Counted from the first letter of the stretch, positions 7,803 through 16,409 are shown. The stretch is DNA of 32,816 nucleotides from an uncultured Methanobrevibacter sp. (GCF_946184425.1 NZ_CAMHFP010000023.1:1-32816); one strand, 5' to 3'. Notes: generated by a model from the letters alone, not told the origin. Program-made: numbers and translations.

Positions 7803-8609
7803 TTACCGTTTCTGTTTGGTTCTTAGGAATTTTCTAAGCCTTCTATAGTATACAACGACAGAATCAAAGCAAATTCCAATTATCGCTACAACAACCCCTA
7901 TCAGACCGGTTATTAAAACAAAATTAGTATCTGAAACCATACTTTGATTTGTGGAGTTGAAACTGTTTTGAATTGGCCCCTCCATTTTGCTTGCAACTAT
8001 ACCTCTTTCAAGCAAAACCTTTTCAAATTTATCTAACTGTGATGCATCGATGACAAGCTTTGCATGAATTTGAGCATAGGATAAGGTATCTCCATAAACC
8101 AACTTATACCAATCTGAAAATGATTTCAGTGCACTGGCAGCAGAATAGTTTTCAGCAAGCTGAATTTTTATAGTACCTGAAGAATTAACTGTATAATTCT
8201 TATAGTTTTCATCAATGTTTCCTACAATTTCCTTAAAGTAAGATTTTTCGACATCACTAAAACTCCACAGAGTAATCGTAATACTGTCCTCATTATATGA
8301 TTTAAAACCTTCCGTTGCAGATAAAGCCTGCTTTAATTCATTTAAATCATTAGAAGAAGATAAATCAAGATATAATGTCTCTTCATTATTAGGCATATTC
8401 CTCTCAACAGCCGTCATGACCGAAGGCACTTCCTGATAAATCGGTTCCAGGAAAAATGCGCCTCCAATGGATCCTATTAAAAAAGCCACGAGGATTACTA
8501 AAAGGATTTCCTTTTTTGGCATGTATTTTCTTAGCATACCAATAGAAAAGACAAATACCATCATTATTATAAATAAAATAATATAGATAATTGAAGTTAT
8601 AATATCCAT
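7803..8609 (-). CDS. Three-helix membrane protein with large external domain, next to the pilin locus
   Basis: 268 aa from ATG 8609, preceded by a GTGTGA ribosome-binding site; an in-frame GTG lies six bases earlier. Two hydrophobic helices (about 2-23 and 34-54) are followed by about 170 polar residues with several N-x-S/T sequons. A third helix (about 229-255) and a basic tail (RRLRKFLRTKQKR) end the chain. By the positive-inside rule the C-terminus is cytoplasmic and the large domain probably faces outward. No recognised family. A TATA-like stretch in the 68-base gap to the pilin gene suggests it may have its own promoter. The adjacency to a class III pilin and its peptidase suggests, but does not show, a role in the pilus platform. 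Confidence 0.6.
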   Translation of the reverse strand: MDIITSIIYIILFIIMMVFVFSIGMLRKYMPKKEILLVILVAFLIGSIGGAFFLEPIYQEVPSVMTAVERNMPNNEETLYLDLSSSNDLNELKQALSATEGFKSYNEDSITITLWSFSDVEKSYFKEIVGNIDENYKNYTVNSSGTIKIQLAENYSAASALKSFSDWYKLVYGDTLSYAQIHAKLVIDASQLDKFEKVLLERGIVASKMEGPIQNSFNSTNQSMVSDTNFVLITGLIGVVVAIIGICFDSVVVYYRRLRKFLRTKQKR

Positions 8610-8677
8610 AATCACACGCCATTTAACATTTATAGATTATATTTTAAATAACTCCATTAAAATAACTTTTGCTAAAA

Positions 8678-9103
8678 TTATGTGTTAATAATCATTTCCT
8701 CTTTTCCTACAGGCCATTCAACAACAATAGAATTCATACCTTTTTTAAGAGTAATAGAAGAGAATTTCAAATTTGACTTGCAGTGAACCTTAATGTATTT
8801 ATTTGACCTGTCATTAAGATTTAAATTACACGATATATATTCACCACCAACATTGACTTTTACAGGTTGTACAACGTTAATGTTTACTGTTTGTTTTGAT
8901 CCCTGCCCCTCCCCATAGACTATTCGAATAGCAGATGCAATTTTTGACAAATCTGACTTCATTTTTAAAGAATCTGAAACATCCATTGTCGTTTTCATAC
9001 TCTGATTTAGTAATGGCATCGTAAATACTATCAGAACAATCAGGGAGATTGCAAAAATCAGCAAGTACTCCAAAGAAACCTGTCCACTATTATCTTTAAC
9101 CAT
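8678..9103 (-). CDS. Class III signal-peptide pilin-like protein
   Basis: 141 aa. The N-terminus MVKDNSG|QVSLEYLLIF is a textbook archaeal class III (type IV pilin-like) signal: a short charged leader, Gly before the cut, Q8, S10 and E12, then about 20 hydrophobic residues that form the pilin helix. EppA-type peptidases cut before the Gln. The rest is a soluble beta-rich domain with two cysteines (in YISCNL and KVHCKS) that could form a disulfide. The ATG overlaps the stop of the upstream peptidase gene by one base (TAATG), so translation is probably coupled. A major pilin would usually show several paralogues; this may be a minor pilin or an anchored exoprotein. Confidence 0.8.
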   Translation of the reverse strand: MVKDNSGQVSLEYLLIFAISLIVLIVFTMPLLNQSMKTTMDVSDSLKMKSDLSKIASAIRIVYGEGQGSKQTVNINVVQPVKVNVGGEYISCNLNLNDRSNKYIKVHCKSNLKFSSITLKKGMNSIVVEWPVGKEEMIINT

Positions 9104-9972
9104 TATACCACCAAGAAAATATTTTTTGTAAACAACATTATCATATCCCCATAGACAACTGCAATCATCAAACCAAAAAGAATGGCCGGAGCGAATGGAA
9201 ATGAAATTTTAACAGATATTTCATCTGAAATGAACCCCTGGGTATTCATAATCTTTAGCAAATACATTTCCCTTTCCGTTATTCCTCCCGCACTTTGTGA
9301 CTTGAAATAATATTTAAAGTAGGAAGAATCTTCATTTTTGTATACCTTCAAATTGCCCCCAACATCATTAATCAAATCGCATATATGTTCATTATTGAAA
9401 TAATACTCATTGACGATTGCCCCTTCATGAATATTCTTAACTTGAACCATCTTGTTAAGAGTGGATTCAACCAAAAATTTCAAGCTCGATACATTGAAAA
9501 TATTGAATAAAAAATCCCTATTTTTTCTAAATATATTGTTCTTAAACAACAGATACAAAAAGAATATTATCAAAACAGGAAAGGATACCAGGATACTATT
9601 CAGAACTACACTGAATGAAAATGGATATATTGACAATTCAGGAAAAATATCCAAAAAACCAAAATCAATACCAAATGGTATAACTGCTGAAATACCTGTA
9701 AACAATTTTACATCACCACCACCCCATACATTTAATTGCCATAACATATATGTGATAGAATATGTAATAAGTGATGAAATTATTGAAGCTAAAATGAATT
9801 TAATGTTAGAGGAATATAATGACAAAAATAAGTTAGACAACAATCCAAAAACCAGAAGAGATTTTGTCAGCCAGTCAGGAACAATACTTCTTTTAACATC
9901 AAAAATTGCAGCCATTACACAAAATGCTATTGTAATTGATATTTGAAATAGAAATATAAGACTTAAATTCAT
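9103..9972 (-). CDS. A24-family archaeal prepilin peptidase, EppA/FlaK-like
   Basis: 289 aa with about six membrane segments. The first aspartate lies in IFDVKRSIVPDW (D25, possibly D33) and the second in the GGGD motif (D87 in VWGGGDVKLFTG), the paired active-site aspartates of A24 enzymes. After the fourth helix there is a polar insertion of roughly 100 residues (about 150-255), then KISFPFAPAILFGL, the conserved FPFAP entry to the last helix seen in archaeal preflagellin/EppA-type enzymes. It removes the charged leader from class III prepilins, and the adjacent pilin gene has exactly such a leader. I favour EppA over FlaK because no archaellum genes are present. First gene of the pilin unit. 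Confidence 0.82.
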   Translation of the reverse strand: MNLSLIFLFQISITIAFCVMAAIFDVKRSIVPDWLTKSLLVFGLLSNLFLSLYSSNIKFILASIISSLITYSITYMLWQLNVWGGGDVKLFTGISAVIPFGIDFGFLDIFPELSIYPFSFSVVLNSILVSFPVLIIFFLYLLFKNNIFRKNRDFLFNIFNVSSLKFLVESTLNKMVQVKNIHEGAIVNEYYFNNEHICDLINDVGGNLKVYKNEDSSYFKYYFKSQSAGGITEREMYLLKIMNTQGFISDEISVKISFPFAPAILFGLMIAVVYGDMIMLFTKNIFLVV

Positions 9973-10067
9973 AATTATAGTATTAGAATAACTATAATAT
10001 TAATTAGATAGAAAATAAGCTCATAAAATTGATTTTAATTTATAAAATTGAATAAAAAATAGAAAAA

Positions 10068-11684
10068 TTAATTTTTAGAAAACTCATAAATAGCTTCTAA
10101 AAATGATTTGAATAATGGATGAGGCCTATTAGGTCTTGATTTGAATTCCGGATGGAACTGGCAACCAATAGCCCATGGATGATTTGGCAACTCAACAATT
10201 TCAACTAAAAAGTCATCAGGACTTGTTCCAGAAATTATTAAACCTTTTTCCTGCAAATCGTCTCTGAAATCGTTGTTGAACTCATATCTGTGCCTGTGAC
10301 GTTCTTCAATATCAATTTCACCATAAGCTTCATGAGTTTTGGTTCCTTCTATGATTTTACAGTCATATGAACCTAAACGCATTGTGCCTCCCATGTTTTT
10401 GATTTTTTTCTGCTCTTCCATCATGTCAATAACAGGGAATTCCAGATTGTCGTCAAATTCAGAACTATTCGCATTAGGATAACCGTTTCTTCTTGCAAAT
10501 TGTGTCACAATAGACTGCATTCCAAGACAAATTCCAAACAAAGGCACATTATTTTCGATTGCATAGTCAACAGCATCAAGTTTACCTTCAAATCCTCTTT
10601 CACCGAATCCTCCAGGAATCAAAATACCGTCAAACGCTTTCAATTCATTCTCATCCAATTGATCAACATCTGAACTTAAGTATTTGATTTTGGCTTTTAC
10701 GCCAATGCTGGCAGCTGCATGAAGCAATGATTCACGAATACTTATATATGAATCTTCAAGCTCCACATATTTTCCCACAATGCCTATGGTTACTTCAGGA
10801 TCAGTTATTCTGAGAGATTTTACAATTTCTCTCCATTCGTCAAGTTTAGAAGTGTCCGCCTCAACATCCAAACCTATCCTGTTAACTATGAGTTCGCCGA
10901 TGTTACGGTCTTCTAAAACTAAAGGCACTTCATAAATTGTGCCCGCATCAGGAGTATTGACAACTGCATTAACGTCAACGTCACAGAAATGTGCAACTTT
11001 TGCAAGTAACGCATCATCAATGTGCACCTGTGACCTGCATACAATCACATCAGGATTAATTCCGACACTTCTCAATTCTTTTGTAGAGTGTTGGGTAGGT
11101 TTTGTTTTGAATTCTCCAGCTGCATTTAGGTAGGGAATAAATGTAACATGGACAAACATAACATTTTCTCGACCTTCCTCATTTCTGAGTTGTCTTAAAG
11201 CTTCAAGGAAAGGTTGACTTTCAATATCTCCAACAGTACCACCCAGTTCAACTAAAACTACATCATAATCTGAACTTTCTGAATTTGCTCTAATCATTTC
11301 CTTGATGCGATTAGTGATATGTGGAATAACCTGCACACATTCGCCCAAGTATCCTCCTTCTCTTTCTTTAGCAATAACAGATTCATAAACTTTACCTGTA
11401 GTAATATTAGCCATTCCATCAAGCTCAACATCCAAGAATCTTTCATAGTGCCCTAGGTCCAAATCAGTTTCCATCCCATCATGAGTTACAAACACTTCCC
11501 CATGCTGATACGGATTGAGTGTTCCAGAATCCCAGTTCAGATAAGGATCTATTTTAATAGCTGAAACTTTTAAACCATATGATCTTAATATTCTTCCCAT
11601 AGACGCTGAGGTAATACCTTTACCTATGGAACTAACTACCCCACCAGTTATAATAATATACTTTGTCAGATTAATCCTCTCCAT
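10068..11684 (-). CDS. pyrG: CTP synthase
   Basis: 538 aa, full length. It makes CTP from UTP, ATP and glutamine. N-terminal synthetase domain: YIIITGGVVSSIGKGITSAS (residues 8-27), KIDPYLNWDSGTLNPYQHGE and EVFVTHDGMETDLDLGHYER. C-terminal class I glutamine amidotransferase (about 295-535): GICLGMQ with the nucleophile Cys, and GCQFHPEF with the His-x-Glu pair. The first seven residues (MERINLT) are slightly longer than in most homologues, but no other ATG is available. A TATA-like TTTATATA lies about 30 bases upstream on the minus strand, implying a short leader. Monocistronic by appearance. Confidence 0.97.
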   Translation of the reverse strand: MERINLTKYIIITGGVVSSIGKGITSASMGRILRSYGLKVSAIKIDPYLNWDSGTLNPYQHGEVFVTHDGMETDLDLGHYERFLDVELDGMANITTGKVYESVIAKEREGGYLGECVQVIPHITNRIKEMIRANSESSDYDVVLVELGGTVGDIESQPFLEALRQLRNEEGRENVMFVHVTFIPYLNAAGEFKTKPTQHSTKELRSVGINPDVIVCRSQVHIDDALLAKVAHFCDVDVNAVVNTPDAGTIYEVPLVLEDRNIGELIVNRIGLDVEADTSKLDEWREIVKSLRITDPEVTIGIVGKYVELEDSYISIRESLLHAAASIGVKAKIKYLSSDVDQLDENELKAFDGILIPGGFGERGFEGKLDAVDYAIENNVPLFGICLGMQSIVTQFARRNGYPNANSSEFDDNLEFPVIDMMEEQKKIKNMGGTMRLGSYDCKIIEGTKTHEAYGEIDIEERHRHRYEFNNDFRDDLQEKGLIISGTSPDDFLVEIVELPNHPWAIGCQFHPEFKSRPNRPHPLFKSFLEAIYEFSKN

Positions 11685-11863
11685 AACTTATACTATAATT
11701 TTAGTATTTCATGATATATAAAAATTAATTATGTAATATAAAAAAGGATTAAAAATAATAAAAATCGAAAAAAATAAAAAAATTACAATGTTTAAAAAAA
11801 GTAACATAGTTTAAATACTTCATTATAAATATGAAGCATTTTTAATTTTTTGACCATAAACTA

Positions 11864-11887
11864 GAATACAAAAGTATTCAAAAAAAA
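11864..11887 (-). terminator. T8 run and small hairpin after the Cys-rich miniprotein gene
   Basis: Just after the stop at 11894 the minus strand carries eight T (11880-11887), then GAATAC-tttt-GTATTC (11864-11879). A poly-T stretch alone can stop archaeal RNA polymerase. The remaining AT-rich spacer up to the pyrG start (11685-11863) holds the pyrG promoter and no gene that I can support. Confidence 0.4.
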
Positions 11888-11893
11888 TGTTTT

Positions 11894-12160
11894 TTATCTA
11901 GAATTTCTCCAATAAAACAGCTTGCTTGAAATTGTACGGTTGGTTTCATTGAATTGGAATTCTCCATTGCTGCCATAGCTTGCAAAACTGATTTCCGGTG
12001 AAAAATCCATACATGAGTCACCAGGACCCTCAGTCATGTAACCTCTTCTGCAAACCATCCCATAAGCTGACCCATGAGGGCTTACGCTCCAGTATATGCA
12101 GTTCAGACAAATTGGATCTCCATTTCCTATCATAGATTCATAATCAGGCTCTTCAAACAT
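11894..12160 (-). CDS. Small four-cysteine protein, probable metal binder
   Basis: 88 aa from ATG 12160, with GTGAG placed just upstream; a GTG at 12169 would overlap the esterase stop. Four cysteines, C18, C21, C37 and C50, form CLNC-x15-C-x12-C with aromatic and Gly residues between (CIYW, GMVCRRG, DSCMDF). This resembles small zinc- or iron-binding folds of the C-x2-C-x15-C kind. No signal peptide. The C-terminal 35 residues are polar. It follows the esterase gene by 5 bases and is the last gene of a three-gene minus-strand unit. Function unknown. Confidence 0.6.
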   Translation of the reverse strand: MFEEPDYESMIGNGDPICLNCIYWSVSPHGSAYGMVCRRGYMTEGPGDSCMDFSPEISFASYGSNGEFQFNETNRTISSKLFYWRNSR

Positions 12161-12165
12161 AATTC

Positions 12166-12942
12166 TCACTTCAAAGTTTTAATAAATTCTTTAATGAACT
12201 TGTCACAGAATTCCCAAGTGTGTTCACCTTCATCCTCAATAAAAGTGGCTTCAATACCTTTAGATTTCAGATAACTGTAAAAATCCTTATTTTTTCCATA
12301 TAAAAAATCATCTACCCCACAGGCCATGAAAATATCCGGAATATCAACACAGTTTTCAATCAATGCCTTAGGATCCATGTCAGAACCTTTCAGTTCATTT
12401 AAATTACCAAATATAGATTCAAAAAATTCTCTTGAACGCAATACATTATCATCATTTGAATAGTTGGCTATTTCATCAGTTATTAAAGCTGAAGAAATCA
12501 TACCTATCTTTGAGAAATTTTTATGATATTTTAAACCGTTTCTTATGGCCCCATATCCTCCCATGGAAAAACCGGCAATGAATGTGTCCTCACGTTTGTG
12601 GGACAACGGGAAAATATTTCGTGTAATGTCCAACAGCTCCTGACCCACATATTCACCATACATCCTATGTGCTTTTTTATCATCAACATAAAAGCTATTT
12701 TCTCCGCAGGGGATTACAACAGCTATTCCATTGTCCTCTGCAAATTTCTGAATTGAAGTGTTAGCAAGAAATATGTCATCACTTCCGTACAATCCATGAA
12801 GAAGATATAATGTCTTGTAAGGCTGTGGAACTATTTCCTCGCTATCTTGAAGGAAGTGAATATTATCTGCAGGCAATATCACGCTAATGGAAGTTCTTCT
12901 CTGTAAGCTTTTGCACTTAATGTCTCCTCTAAACAGTACCAT
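12166..12942 (-). CDS. Alpha/beta-hydrolase esterase (esterase D / tributyrin esterase type)
   Basis: 258 aa. The nucleophile elbow GFSMGGYG places Ser at residue 127. LLHGLYGSDD (about 48-56) supplies the oxyanion region, D211/D212 in GVDDFLYG the acid, and H241 in GEHTWEF the base: a complete catalytic triad in the order of the esterase D / S-formylglutathione hydrolase-like family. No signal peptide, so cytosolic. It sits 7 bases after a 55-aa coiled-coil gene and 5 bases before a four-cysteine miniprotein gene. Natural substrate unknown; homologues in gut microbes hydrolyse short acyl or feruloyl esters. Confidence 0.82.
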   Translation of the reverse strand: MVLFRGDIKCKSLQRRTSISVILPADNIHFLQDSEEIVPQPYKTLYLLHGLYGSDDIFLANTSIQKFAEDNGIAVVIPCGENSFYVDDKKAHRMYGEYVGQELLDITRNIFPLSHKREDTFIAGFSMGGYGAIRNGLKYHKNFSKIGMISSALITDEIANYSNDDNVLRSREFFESIFGNLNELKGSDMDPKALIENCVDIPDIFMACGVDDFLYGKNKDFYSYLKSKGIEATFIEDEGEHTWEFCDKFIKEFIKTLK

Positions 12943-12949
12943 AAGACAT

Positions 12950-13117
12950 CTATTCCAATAGTTTATCTAATTTTTTATTGATTTCTTCCAACTGTTTGGA
13001 TAAAATTTCCTGATTTTTTAAAATCAGGCTTTGATTGTCAGTAACTACTTTAAATTGAGCATCATTTAAGTTTATCAAACCCACCACTTTGTCAAATGTG
13101 TTTTCTTCTTCAGCCAT
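12950..13117 (-). CDS. 55-aa coiled-coil small protein heading the esterase unit
   Basis: A short gene below common length cut-offs. ATG at 13117 follows GGTGGTAAT, a strong Shine-Dalgarno sequence, and the frame stays open to TAG at 12950-12952, 7 bases before the esterase start. The protein begins MAEEENTFDKVVGL. Its second half (residues 28-55) has heptad-like hydrophobic spacing in NQEILSKQLEEINKKLDKLL, consistent with a dimeric or trimeric coiled coil. No cysteine and no membrane segment. The strong ribosome-binding site and tight spacing argue that it is real. Function unknown; it could organise the downstream esterase. Confidence 0.62.
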   Translation of the reverse strand: MAEEENTFDKVVGLINLNDAQFKVVTDNQSLILKNQEILSKQLEEINKKLDKLLE

Positions 13118-13195
13118 ATTACCACCATTTATTTATAAGATAGTCCTCAATCTTTATTGTATATATGAATATTATCATATAAAATATTTCTTTTT

Positions 13196-14551
13196 TTAAA
13201 CAACCCTATAGTTTGTCCATTTATTTGAAAAGTATCTGTAAATATAAATTCCAGCCCTTACATACCAGTCAACAAACATTGCAATCCATGTTCCGAATAC
13301 ACCAATACCCATCCAGTCTGCTATTACATAGGACAATGCAATTCTGCATGTAAACATGACAGCCAAACTTATATACATTACTGATTTTGAATCACCAGCC
13401 CCTCTGAATGTCGCAGGTATTGTAAAGGATAATGGCCAAATTATTATCGCAAAAATTCCATGCCAAATTACCATTTCACTTGTCATTTGAGCAGTTTGAG
13501 CAGATAAGTTATAAATACCCAAAACGAATGGCAAAATAACAAATATAATTATATTTATGACAATATGGGAAACGAATACCATAATCAAACATTTCCTATT
13601 GTAATATCTTGCCTGTTCATAATCATTTGCACCAACACAATTGGATATCACAGCAGTCAATCCCAAATTGATAGCGAATCCAGGTAAGACTGAAAATATT
13701 CCTATTGCATAACCAACTGAATTAGCAGCTATTGCCATAGTTCCGAATGTTGAAACCAAACTTAAGACCAACACACGGCCCAGTTGAAAAAGACCGTTTT
13801 CGATTCCATATGGAATTCCCACCTGAAGAACCTTTCTAAGAATATTAACATCAAACCTATGCTTTAATGTCCTTTTGATATGCAGCTTGTAGTCTTCATC
13901 AAGGACAAAGTACAATATTGCAACGGCCGCCAAAACCCTTGAAATTACAGTCGGAATAGCCACACCCCGAACATCCCAACCAAGGTAATATATGCACAAT
14001 GCATTTCCCAAAACATTTAAAACATCACAAACAAGCATGATTTTCATTGGAAGAGTTGCATTGTTAGTTGTTCGAAAAATTGCTGCACCTGCATTGTATA
14101 TGGCTATGAACGGTATGGATATTGCAACTATATATAAATAGATATCGGCATTATGCCAAACGTCCGCTTCAATCTGGCCGAATAAAATTCCTATTAAAAA
14201 TTGCCTTAATATAATTACTACAATCATTAAAGCAGTTGAAGACAGCATTGAAAACCAAACAAGTTGAGTGGAAGCATTTTGAGCCTTTTCAATTTGCCTG
14301 TCCCCCAGATACTGCCCAGCTACAACAGCCCCTCCCGTTGCAAGGGCTGAAAATGAAAAAATAAGCAGCTGCATCAAAAAGTCAACAAGAGAAACTCCTG
14401 AAATTGCCGCTTCACCAAGCGATGCGACCATGATCGAATCGGCAAGACCTACAAAGAATTCCAAAGCATATTCAACCAATAACGGTATGAATAAATATAG
14501 TAATGCTTTATTTGAATATAGATAACCTTCAGGAGTCTTAAAAACATTCAT
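13196..14551 (-). CDS. MATE-family multidrug/toxin efflux transporter
   Basis: 451 aa with twelve predicted membrane helices in two homologous halves, the normal size for MATE (NorM/DinF-like) cation-coupled antiporters. Typical features are the N-terminal EYALEFFVGLADSIMVASLG helix pair, ATGGAVVAGQYLGD in TM2-TM3, and second-half equivalents PYGIENGLFQLGRVLVLSLV and PATFRGAGDSKS. It starts 4 bases after the flavoprotein stop and ends the long minus-strand cluster that begins at gatC. No detectable link to amino-acid metabolism; it may export a metabolite or drug. Confidence 0.9.
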   Translation of the reverse strand: MNVFKTPEGYLYSNKALLYLFIPLLVEYALEFFVGLADSIMVASLGEAAISGVSLVDFLMQLLIFSFSALATGGAVVAGQYLGDRQIEKAQNASTQLVWFSMLSSTALMIVVIILRQFLIGILFGQIEADVWHNADIYLYIVAISIPFIAIYNAGAAIFRTTNNATLPMKIMLVCDVLNVLGNALCIYYLGWDVRGVAIPTVISRVLAAVAILYFVLDEDYKLHIKRTLKHRFDVNILRKVLQVGIPYGIENGLFQLGRVLVLSLVSTFGTMAIAANSVGYAIGIFSVLPGFAINLGLTAVISNCVGANDYEQARYYNRKCLIMVFVSHIVINIIIFVILPFVLGIYNLSAQTAQMTSEMVIWHGIFAIIIWPLSFTIPATFRGAGDSKSVMYISLAVMFTCRIALSYVIADWMGIGVFGTWIAMFVDWYVRAGIYIYRYFSNKWTNYRVV

Positions 14552-14555
14552 AATT

Positions 14556-15191
14556 TTATCTAATGAAATTTGTAGCTATTTTCGGTTCCTCTTCAGGAAC
14601 TAAACCTTCTTTTTTCCCAACTTCAATACATTTAATGAAGTATGCCATGTTTCTTCCAAGCTGTCTCATAGTGGCAAGCCCTTCCAAATCCTGTTTAACC
14701 TCTTCAGGAGTGTTTCCATGAACCATATTCCAATAAAATGATGAAATTATAGGCATTTGACTGATTCCCAAATATTTGTTAAGCTGATCATAAGTTGCAG
14801 TTGTTCCACCACGTCTTGCAGAACAAACTACAGCAGCCGGCTTGTGTTTGAAAGCTTCAAGGCCTGTTCCCTGTGAGTTTGAATAGAATGCCCTGTCCAA
14901 AAATGATGTAATCGCACCAGTTGCACCGGCATAATAGACCGGTGATCCGAATATGAATCCATCTGCATCATTAGCTTTTTCAACAAACTCATTTACAACA
15001 TCATTATCGAAAGTGCATTTGCCTATTTCTGCACATTTAGAACATGCAGTGCAACCTATAATAGGTTTAGTTTTAATCCAAAATATTTCAGTTTCAATAT
15101 CTGCTTCATTTAAAGTTTTTTCAACTTCTGTAAGTGCAGTATAAGTACATCCTTCCTTATTAGGACTTCCATTTACAAGTATAACTTTCAT
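14556..15191 (-). CDS. Iron-sulfur flavoprotein (Isf-like) of the flavodoxin/FMN-reductase fold
   Basis: 211 aa. The N-terminal VNGSPNKEGCTYT (about 6-18) is the FMN-phosphate loop. C47, C50, C53 and C59 form the compact C-x2-C-x2-C-x5-C cluster motif of archaeal Isf proteins. GSPVYYAGATG (about 81-91) is the second flavin loop. Isf proteins are cytosolic dimers that pass electrons from ferredoxin and are linked to reduction of oxygen or peroxide in methanogens. Its ATG abuts the stop of the aPGAM-family gene, and the MATE gene follows after 4 bases, so it is translated within the same transcript. Confidence 0.85.
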   Translation of the reverse strand: MKVILVNGSPNKEGCTYTALTEVEKTLNEADIETEIFWIKTKPIIGCTACSKCAEIGKCTFDNDVVNEFVEKANDADGFIFGSPVYYAGATGAITSFLDRAFYSNSQGTGLEAFKHKPAAVVCSARRGGTTATYDQLNKYLGISQMPIISSFYWNMVHGNTPEEVKQDLEGLATMRQLGRNMAYFIKCIEVGKKEGLVPEEEPKIATNFIR

Positions 15192-16403
15192 TTAATAATC
15201 TCCATCAATTAATCTTTGAACTAAGAAATGACCCTTTTTAAATTCAAGTGAACCTTTTTTAACTCCCTCTTCATCAAAGGATTCGCATTCATCCCCCTCA
15301 CGTTCAGAATCGAATATGATTATAGGAACGTTATCTCTGGTGTGAGTTCCAACACTTATTGGAGTTGGATGGTCCGGAAGTATTGCTCCTCTGAATTCCT
15401 GACCGTCTAAACTATCTATTATAGGTCCAACGATGAATTCATCAATTCTTTCAATAGCTTTTACTTTTTCAGCAGTGTTTTGAGCATGACCTGCTTCATC
15501 AGGAGCTTCAATGTGTATCAGCAATAAATCAGTTTCCTTTAGTGCATCGATTCCATATTTTCCTTTCGCCTCATAATCAGTGTCAAAGTATCCTGTTGCA
15601 CCAGGCACATCAACAATGTTCATTCCAGCAAAGTTTCCTATACCTTTTAATAAATCAACACCGGTGATTACAGATGCTGTTATTCCATAAGTCTTCTCAA
15701 AGTTAGGAAGACTAGGAGTTACACCCTGACCCCAGAGCCAAACCATATTGGCAGGTATTTCTCTTTTTTGGTTAATTTCATGGTCTTTGAGATACTCTCT
15801 TGCCTCAAACATTATTTTATGGAATTCCTCAGCAAGTTCACAGTCACCAAATAGATTATCCGCTAATTTTTCACCTGAAATATCATGAGGAGGCATTGTC
15901 TTGATGGCAGATAGGATTTCTGCATCTTCCACAGTATCACAGGAGTATATGAACAAATGCCTATAACTTACGCCTGTGTAAAATTTGCCTTTAAAATCAG
16001 GATATTTTTCATTGAAATATTCATTTAGCCCTTCCATCAATACATTCGCTTCTTCAGTTGAGATATGACCCGCATTAAAGTCATCCATTTCATCATTTTC
16101 ACTGAAGATTGTATTGCATCTGAATATTACATCCTTTGGTGTTGTTGGAATGCCTTCGCTTCCCGCTTCAAGAGGTCCACGACCTGTATAAAAGTCAGCA
16201 GGATTATATCCGAAAATACTCATATTTGCCACATCAGAACCTGGAGTATATTGTTCTGGAACATTATTTGTAAATCCTCCAAATCCTTTTTTGGCTAATT
16301 TATCAATGTTTGGAGTATTAGCAACCATTAAAGGAGTTTTACCGTCTAATTCATCTACAGGATAATCACTGGATCCATCCGGAATAAAAATTACATATTT
16401 CAT
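15192..16403 (-). CDS. apgM: aPGAM-family phosphatase-superfamily enzyme; phosphoglycerate mutase or proposed homoserine kinase
   Basis: 403 aa, alkaline-phosphatase superfamily, archaeal cofactor-independent phosphoglycerate mutase family (COG3635). Metal and phospho-Ser elements are present: FIPDGSSD near the N-terminus, PGSDVANMSIFGYNP with the likely acceptor Ser56, HIEAPDEAGHAQN, and DHPTPISVGTHTRDNVP. Two roles are possible: 3-phosphoglycerate to 2-phosphoglycerate interconversion, or the subgroup described as proposed homoserine kinase (TIGR02535) on the basis of gene context. Here the gene lies 27 bases after homoserine dehydrogenase, which favours the second. The ATG has no good Shine-Dalgarno site, and T7/T8 runs lie between hom and this gene, so it may also be transcribed separately. 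Confidence 0.82.
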   Translation of the reverse strand: MKYVIFIPDGSSDYPVDELDGKTPLMVANTPNIDKLAKKGFGGFTNNVPEQYTPGSDVANMSIFGYNPADFYTGRGPLEAGSEGIPTTPKDVIFRCNTIFSENDEMDDFNAGHISTEEANVLMEGLNEYFNEKYPDFKGKFYTGVSYRHLFIYSCDTVEDAEILSAIKTMPPHDISGEKLADNLFGDCELAEEFHKIMFEAREYLKDHEINQKREIPANMVWLWGQGVTPSLPNFEKTYGITASVITGVDLLKGIGNFAGMNIVDVPGATGYFDTDYEAKGKYGIDALKETDLLLIHIEAPDEAGHAQNTAEKVKAIERIDEFIVGPIIDSLDGQEFRGAILPDHPTPISVGTHTRDNVPIIIFDSEREGDECESFDEEGVKKGSLEFKKGHFLVQRLIDGDY

Positions 16404-16409
16404 ATTATC

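Noticed and set aside
9452-9946. 164-codon plus-strand frame opposite the prepilin peptidase
   Set aside because: Antisense to a gene with clear A24 motifs; Asn/Lys/Ile-rich translation typical of AT-rich shadows.
11818-11836. Hairpin CTTCAT/ATGAAG in the spacer upstream of pyrG
   Set aside because: Short, AT-rich, no promoter or terminator in the right places; not enough to propose an RNA.
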